From Cystobasidium ongulense (Eukaryota > Basidiomycota > Cystobasidiomycetes > Cystobasidiales > Cystobasidiaceae), in NCBI GenBank assembly GCA_022835595.1, contig BQUP01000002.1, positions 2,714,534-2,778,533 on the forward strand: a stretch of 64,000 nucleotides of DNA, in the 5' to 3' direction. Shown piece by piece: positions 56,744-64,000 of the stretch. Made by a program: the position numbers and the translations under genes. The notes under the pieces are model-generated. The model was not told the origin of the DNA and did no database searches. It saw only the letters and a program-made list of their open reading frames with translations. Within the stretch, counting starts at the first letter, position 1; each line of letters opens with the position of its first letter.

Positions 56744-59524
56744 ATGTACGGCCGTCGCAGCGGGCTTCCAGAGTCGCTCGCCCTCTCAGCAGCATCAGCC
56801 GACGACGACGGCGACCTTTCGCTCGCCTCGAGAGCGCTGCACTCGCCCACCAGCACCATCAGCGCGACCTTTCTGCGCCGCTCCTCATCCTACGGCCATG
56901 GCTCGCCGCATCTGCACGCTGCCAGGAAGAGGCGACAGACGCTCACGAGAGCCAACGAGCTGCCCACTGCCGTCCTGCCGCCAGAGCTGCTCGCGAGAAC
57001 AAGAGCCATCGTCGACTGCATATGCGTCATCAACTTTGACTTGGATGCTGGCCCAGGTGAGTGGCATGGCATTGCCTATTATTCACCACGCTCATTGATC
57101 TGCCACAGAATTCGACAATTGCTACCCTCCTGCAAGCTATAATGCGAAAGAGCGGTCTCTCATAGCTTTTGTAGGTCGATCATCGAGCAAGCTACTGCTA
57201 CGCGCAGCTGCAGCACCGACGACTGACAGAGACATGCATGCTACCCTTGTTTTATCAGTCCTCCTTCCCTGACCACACCGAGAAAGGCAACTCGTCCCTT
57301 GCCTTTAGCTGGCGCATACCCCGCATCCGGGACGACGACGACGACAATGTCAACAGCAATACCGGTACACCAACCCACGACATTCTCTATGGCTACGTCT
57401 ACTTTAGTCAAGAAAAGGACGCGTCCATACGCAGAGGCTATGCTCAACGATCTATAGTCATCGTAACAAAGAATGCAGCCTTGTCGGGCCTATATACAAA
57501 AATGGTCAATATACTTGGGCCAATGTACTTTCAAGCGAAGCCTGGTCATGCCGCTTCAGTCGTCGAGACTGCTATTCATAATATATACAAGTGGTAAGCC
57601 CACATACTTTGCCCAGCAGCCATTTGCTATCTATTCCCTAACATCTTTGTGGACTGTCTTGTGCTCCACGCACAGGCCAATATTAGAGCCTGGCACAATA
57701 GAGCTGGCATTCTTAGGCTATATACTACTCGTTGAAATCCCATTACCGCATCAGGCACAGTTCCGAATACCTCACAGTGCATCACGTTCTAGCACAACTT
57801 CTCCCACAGCACTATCTCCGTTTCCACCGCCATCACCGGCATCAATACCCCTCTTAGCAAGCCTACCATCAGTTCCACTTTCACAGTTATTGAGAGAAAC
57901 GATAGACCAATTATGGCTGATATGGGAACTTGTCATTCTCGCTGAACCTATTTTAGTCTACTCTTCTGATCCTGGGAAATGCAGTGAGCTGGTTAGATGG
58001 TTGTTAGCTATGATCAAGCCTCTACCTTTTGCTGGAGATTATAGGCCTTTCTTTCATATGTTCGTCTCGCTGCTCTTTTGCATACGTCCGTGCTACTGAC
58101 GCATGGTACTGTTTATTCATAGACATACCCCGGATTTCGCATTCATACTCAATAATAACAAAGTGCGTCAGGATCAGAAAGCGCAAAGTATCGAATGATC
58201 GCATGCATTAGACTAATCTTCGAACTCGATAGCCTCGTCCTGGCACTCTGCTTGGAGCTACCAACCCGCTAATTCTAAGCGCCGCCCGTCATTATCCACA
58301 CATCATTCGACTTTCACCTCCATCAAACCCAGCAGATTCACCAGCTCAAGGCGTTTTTGGATCAGTCTCAAAAGCGACAGCTAGCCACAGTTTCAAAGAA
58401 GCTCAAGGAAATGCTCATGGTTTATTCTCAGAGAGGAAGAGGCACATCAAGAAAGATACTTCAGCTTTAAAAGCTGCTGAACATAAATTGAAAGCTAGGG
58501 ATTGTAAGTGATTGCATATACATTTGCGTAGAGTGGAATGTTATGCTTACATTATGCATGGCCCTTTTCTCTCTTGTAGACGCTGCGGCAGATGCCATAC
58601 TGCTCCAGTGTATGAGCACGCTCACAGAGCGATTTCTCGTGCCTCTCAATCGATACTTTGCAACACTCCTCCCTGCAGACTTGTGAGCTAGACCAACTAT
58701 GCCTGTCATATAAGCTTGGCTCAATCCTTTGATTACAATATTCAGATCAGATGGGATGTCTACGCCTCGTCAATCACCAAACTTTAGTCAAGCTGGCTTC
58801 ATTCAATCGCTTAAGGCGCACGGTACAGTATGCCTTATTTCCGCATGTAACGCTCTTGCTCCTTCCAGGCTGACTTACTTTACCGCTGCCACAGCCTCTG
58901 CCGTTTAGGAGATCTAAATTGCCTTCTATGAACATGCATTCAAACAACGATACTACAGCAACATCATCCGCTATTTCCTTTTACGAACACTTTCTTCGCT
59001 CTCCGAACTTCCTCACTTGGTTGCAAAATCGAACGGAAGCTACTCAACACACTACCCGAGCTCGATATCTGCAACGTCTAGAGAGTGGGTCATAAACGGT
59101 TCTTACTTTAAGTGACGTAATGTTTATTGACTTGATATGTACTCAGATGGTGATACTGATGCGTACCTACGCGGCAAGAGCGATGCTGAAATGCGAGATC
59201 TTCAACACCGGCTTGAGAAGGAAGCAGTAAGCCGCACAATTCGCTATTCATCATGAAACGTTCTTGGCTAATCAGTCCTTCTGATAGCGCCTTACCGAAG
59301 AAGATCTACAGAACGCACCACCGATGATCAGAGGGAGGTCAATGTCACATGATGTTAACGCCTCTGGTCGAAGTTCGCCATTTCCTATTTCACCGTCGCA
59401 GACTGATCTTCTTAAACGGAGCGAACGCTTGAGATCCCAAGTCGAGCGAGTCAAAGCGTTGCGACAGACTACAAGTGTGGATTCAGATGACTCGGATGGA
59501 TCCTCTATCCCCTCTGCGACATAG
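56744..59524 (+). CDS. DENND6-like DENN-domain protein
   Basis: Eleven exons (56744-57056, 57109-57170, 57259-57593, 57676-58059, 58123-58162, 58233-58503, 58580-58682, 58746-58827, 58895-59084, 59147-59226, 59288-59524) close in frame at 698 residues. Landmarks are VDCICVINFDLDAGPEFDNC, SSFPDHTEKG, DILYGYVYFSQEKDASIRRG, YAQRSIVIVTKNAALSGLYT, MVNILGPMYF, PRPGTLLGATNPLILSAARH and FYEHFLRSPNFLTWL. They match the uDENN-DENN-dDENN order of DENND6/Afi1-like proteins. DENND6 is a GEF for Rab14 in animals; the fungal target is unknown. The C-terminal tail is Ser-rich. Confidence 0.82.
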
Positions 59525-59752
59525 TCTGGCTTGCACAGCATTCAAAATGCATCTTCATCGAGGAGCATAAAGCTTGATCCTATCAATACATTGGTGTCTT
59601 TGACAACCTAAACTGCATCACTGCACCACTTATCATTATTAGTAGTACATCATTACTATCTACATTTATTGCATATATCCTGTACCCTGTAGCTATAGCT
59701 GATCTTGACAACCAAATGAAAGGCGGTATCGATACATGAATGCGAGCACTGA

Positions 59753-62700
59753 TTACGAGTCAGAGATTTGCGTGCTGTTGGAGGTGCTAGCGTCGAGCGC
59801 CCCCTTCTTTTTCTGCAGCAGTGAAAAAGGCATCGGTAAGCAACCAGCTCTCCGAATGGACTGCAAACATTTGCACACTCACATGGAATATAAACGTAAC
59901 CTCGCCCCCAGCATACTGTGGCGTGATTACGGGCAGAATAGCTTTCGGTAGTCCTTCGTCTTCTCCGGAGGAATCATCGTCTGTACTGCTACCTCTTGTC
60001 GGCGCCACACGCAAGGCCTCCATGCTGCGTAAAATCATCGTACGCAAAACATCGTCTTGCACGTTGTCGGCTTTACGTTCGTCGCTGGTCTGACAATTAA
60101 CGTGTGTCCATTCTTTCAGAACAGCGAGATTCTCGCCGAGATTCGTATCCATCTGTGTAAAGAGGTAACCTGCATTAGCCTTTCGGGTCATACTGCTGTG
60201 AAGGGTTTGCTCACCTTCGCTCTCGGTATTTTGTATTGAGATGCTTTCGCGAAAGCTGTCTTCAGATCTGGCAGTTCATCATCATCGCTGTCGCTGTCGC
60301 CAAGCTCTGTAATGACTGTAGCTGGCTCGACTGCGGCGGTTTGGTCGTCTCCGTCTAGAACGTACCGTGCTCCGCTTTTGCACCCGCACTGTAGCTGATC
60401 ATGTGTTTCGCAAGGTGTATCATACGCAGGCACAAACAGAGTGCGTAATTGCTGAGGGGTGAAAGCGTCGCTATCCTTGCCAGATTTGCTGGACCCTTCT
60501 TGCTGTAGCCGCAGGATTATCAGCTCGGGTCTGTATGCTAATGGCGGCGGAGTCCGAACCTACCATAACGGAGTCGGCCAATCCTATCTTTATGATTTGG
60601 CGCTGGAAGATCTTTTCATCGATAGTGCCTGTCGTGATAAAGCGATAGATGAAGCATTCTCTTTTCTGACCATCACGGTGGATACGCCCCATAGCTTGAA
60701 GATCGTTCGCAGGGTTCCAATCACTGTCGAACAGGACCAGGCGAGAGGCTCCTACAATGTTGAGGCCGGTACCTCCAGCTTTTGTGCTGAGGAGAAACAC
60801 AAAGGTGTGATCCTGACTAGATTTGTTGAACTGGTCTACGAGCTGTTGGCGATCTTCAGCCTTTGTTGACCTGTGGATGTGCAATGTAAGCTTGGCTATC
60901 AATCGCAGCACTAAGCAGCCACATACCCGTCTAGGCGACAATGGCCAAAGCGTTCTCTTTCACAGAGTCCTTGTATGAGATTGAGGGTTTGCACAAAGTT
61001 TGACACTGTAGACAAGTCTTGAGCAGGACTTCAAGCCTCTTCGCATATAAGCACTCACCGATTACGATCTTCTCGTCCGAGCCATCCTTTAACGTCCTCA
61101 ACATAGACTGCAAAGCCTTCATTTTGCCTGTTATCACATGTCAACATAATGCTACCGTATGCGATGCTTGGCACTACGAACCTGACAAAGCGGGTCCCAA
61201 AGAGCGCGCGTTGGCTGGCAGCGTTTTCAAAGCATCTCTAACAAGATCATCATTGGCCTTCTCCTACGTTTGCTGTATTGTCAGCAACTCTGGGGATGGT
61301 AGTCATAGGAGAGCAAATAAACTGACTTTGTCATCCGTCCGCATCAACAAAGCAGGAGAATTGCAGATCTTCTTTAATAAGTCGATTAATGCGAGTGCCG
61401 CTTTGCCACTGCCACCCAGATAACCCTGAACAACATCAGATCCGATGACATGGTCATAGAGTTGTTTCTGGATGGGAGTAGGTGCTATGAACACCACATA
61501 TTCGGCTGCATGCAGAACGGTTAGTTGTGTAAGGGGTAACCGCATTACGAGTCCAAAGTAGCGCTTACATTTAGGTGGCAGGAATCCTTGGATGACTTCG
61601 GAGGTCCTGCGAAGAATGAACGGAGAAGTCGCTTCGCTCAGCTGCAAAGTAAGACTCGTCAGCAAAGCCTGTTCCTGCGTTAGCAAAACGCTAGACGTAC
61701 CGACTCCGCTCGATACTGACCAAGTTCCTTCTCATTAGGACTGCACTCAGGCTGTCTTGATCTCATGATAGGATACTCAAAGATCCTGCAATCGATGTAG
61801 TCAGATTCGTGCTTCAACCTATTTGCATAATACGTGCACTTACTTTTTGAACGAGGTATACGAGTCGAGAATACCAGGGTTGACAAAGTCTACCATGGCA
61901 TGGAACTCGGACAATTCATTCTGAATAGGCGTTCCTGACAGGATGACACGCTTCTCGACATTGAGCTCGCGCAATGCTTTGGTTGTCTTAGCTCCGGCAG
62001 ATTTGAGGCGGTGTCCCTCGTCGCATATCATGAGGCCAATTTTGGCTTTGCTAAGTTCATCCACGACTGTGCGCAGCTGTGCCGAGAGATTAGCTTTGAA
62101 ACACCGCGAGATTATGAATGTGTCCTTACTCGCTCGTATCCGATAATCAGCACTTGCCAGTGTCGAGCACCTTGCACGAACGACTTGACACTCTGCTTGC
62201 TTTCAGCGGTAAACACACGGATGCGATCTCTGCCCAACCACTTGTAGAATTCTTTCTTCCAATTCTACGAAGATCAAATGAGATTGACAAGTTAACACGC
62301 GCGGAGACACTGAGGTGAGCGCATAAGTCACACCTTGACGAGGGTCACCGGACAGACGATAACAGCCTGCTGAATGATTGGCTGAGCACCAAAGAAGGGA
62401 GTTTGTTCTGGAAGAACACATCAGGAATGTGCAACATAGCAGAAGGCCTCCACAGGAGAAAATGCTTACTGAGTAGCGTCCAGACAAGGGCGATGGCCTG
62501 TATAGTCTTGCCTGCAGAGGGGCGAAAGTGGTCAGACTAAGACCACCAATCCAACACCAGAAACTCGCGCACCAAGACCCCTGAAGAAGCAGATTAGTGA
62601 ATTGCGGTTTTGATTCAAGCTAGGGAGATCTGACCCACATCTCATCGGCCAGTATACAACCTTGACCCTCGGATCGCATGCCCATAACGGATTCGTACAG

Positions 62701-64000
62701 GAATCGAACACCACTGTAAATACGAGGGCAAAGCTTAATATTGTTTCTTCACTATATGAGAGACGCATGGACCTACTCCTTTTGATGGGCTCGCATCCTT
62801 CCAGCGAGCATTGGGTCGAGAACTATGTCTACAATCGGCAAGCCTTTCTTGTTAAGTCTTCTCTCGATTTCGGGATCTAGTTTCTTCATGACTAGTGCAC
62901 CTGCAGCATTTGCACTGAATAAAGGTTTCGGTTGTTTTGGGGCAGATCCAAGTCCATGAGTGAGAGCAGCAGTCTTAGAGGTAGGCTTGAATGCAATAGC
63001 ATTATTACCGGCATTCCTGGACGGAAAGCTTTCCATTCCAGCTTGCAGATGTGTGTCCGGACCTTCTAAATCCGAAGAGTCTTCCTTTCTTTTTCCTTTT
63101 GCGTAAAAGTTGTTCACTGGTGGTAAGACTGCTTGACTGCGGACGTCAGCAGACGCGTTACTTTGTGTGTAATTGGAGGGATTAGGACGCGTCACTGTCG
63201 GCGCGGCTAGTTTTACATTTGTTAGTCACGTGCATTGAAACGGACAACGCGCTTACGAGCAATGACTTACAGAATTTCTTCCCGGGCCCCTTGGAAGTAC
63301 TGGATGCGCCATAGAAGCTAGCGGATGCAGCAGGTTTCCCATAGAAGTTGGAAGCGGTAGTTGAAGGCGCGGGTTGAACAGCTGGAGCATGCCCGAAGGC
63401 CTTTCCCTTGAGGTAGTCCGCGGCTGGGATCTCTTGCTCTATCTTGACGAGAAGACAAGCTTAGAACGAAGACTGGACGAGTAACTAATCAATAAACATC
63501 TACTCACTTGTACCTCCTTACTCCCTAGGAGAAAGACCTCGTCGATAAGTGCGTCAGGGTCTCGAGGCAGTCTTCCAGATGCGAGTCTAAATGATAAGTT
63601 TCAGCTATGCCATTTTGCCAATCTTTCGCTGCGGTGAAAGCTCACACTGAAGAATTGGTTTGATCTTGTAAGATGCCCTTTCCGGCGGTGACTTTCAGTA
63701 CTCCATCGCCTTCCCACGTCTTGTGCTTCTTTGCTTGCGGTTTTCGCCTGTTCGATCAGCATTAGCTATGCCATAATCTGCGTTGCCGGTCGAAGAGACA
63801 GCCTACCAGGTACACTTTGGGTTGACAAGCAGAGCATCAGCATGCGTCTGTTACTTGTTGGATTGGACGTGACTGACCTGGAAGTAGCGAGTACATGCCA
63901 CAGAGCTCTGTCCAGCCGGACTGTCACTGGTACGCGGCTTCAGTCCAACGAAAGCAGGATAGGAAGTCGACCCTTCTCTGTGGCCATTTGTCTGGTCCCT
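59753..64000 (-). CDS. RDH54: Rdh54/RAD54B-type Swi2/Snf2 DNA translocase (N terminus beyond window)
   Basis: Twenty-two exons, from 64000-63878 down to 59812-59753, keep one frame for 1001 visible residues. The RAD54B-specific N-terminal block is present ([20 protein letters not shown]). Snf2 motifs follow: ILADEMGLGKT near residue 333, [46 protein letters not shown] and [20 protein letters not shown]. The family remodels Rad51 and drives homology search in recombination. Two exons have only 8 bases (63814-63807 and 62580-62573); the second encodes the middle of the Walker A loop. The C terminus ends [16 protein letters not shown]. Acceptors at 60502 and 61263 were chosen by family motif and phase. 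Confidence 0.9.

Overview
The window is eukaryotic nuclear DNA from a fungus, most likely a basidiomycete (inference). The genes are compact and cut by many short GT-AG introns, mostly about 50-130 bases, often with CTAAC/CTGAC-like branch sites. The products are fungal: a hybrid histidine kinase, Pmp3, Mgm1, Nhx1, a DUF2015 protein and an Rqt4-type protein. I rebuilt the spliced models by hand. Exon borders were accepted only when reading phase and family similarity agreed, and most models close exactly in frame.

Layout. 1-9.7 kb: the C-terminal end of a hybrid histidine kinase, exosome subunit Rrp46, an APC-family permease with a very long N-terminal tail, a gene-poor stretch, and an unrecognised four-span membrane protein. 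10-16.4 kb: the accessory part. It holds a broken paralogue with a homopolymer/N assembly gap inside it, a degenerate tRNA-Arg, and a divergent pair of unrecognised genes (A, minus; B, plus). The broken copy joins B-like and A-like sequence head to tail. 16.9-28 kb: core genes, namely Pol III subunit RPC4, a RED-like splicing protein, a DUF2015 protein, an Rqt4/TRIP4-type zinc-finger protein, a TFIIIC subunit and a Pmp3 proteolipid. 28-33 kb: an F-box protein, a putatively N-myristoylated protein, and the AP-1 sigma adaptin. 32.5-50 kb: eIF2D/Tma64, mitochondrial Mn-SOD, an Nhx-type antiporter, Bcd1, a formin-like GBD/FH3 protein without FH2, Mgm1, and a CCDC174-like protein. 50-56 kb: three small minus-strand proteins sharing a C-terminal motif that ends in Leu-Gly-Trp, interleaved with a Ydj1-type DnaJ whose second intron reads as AT-AC. 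56.7-64 kb: a DENND6-like protein and an Rdh54/RAD54B-like translocase that runs off the right edge.

How the genes relate: most are housekeeping genes arranged as convergent or divergent neighbours, with no operon logic. Several serve RNA metabolism (Rrp46, RPC4, the TFIIIC subunit, RED, Bcd1, Rqt4, eIF2D), which may be chance. The most interesting signals are the LGW-tail family, the AT-AC intron, the A/B pair with its fused fossil, and the frequent microexons, two of them 8 bases long in the RAD54B-like gene.
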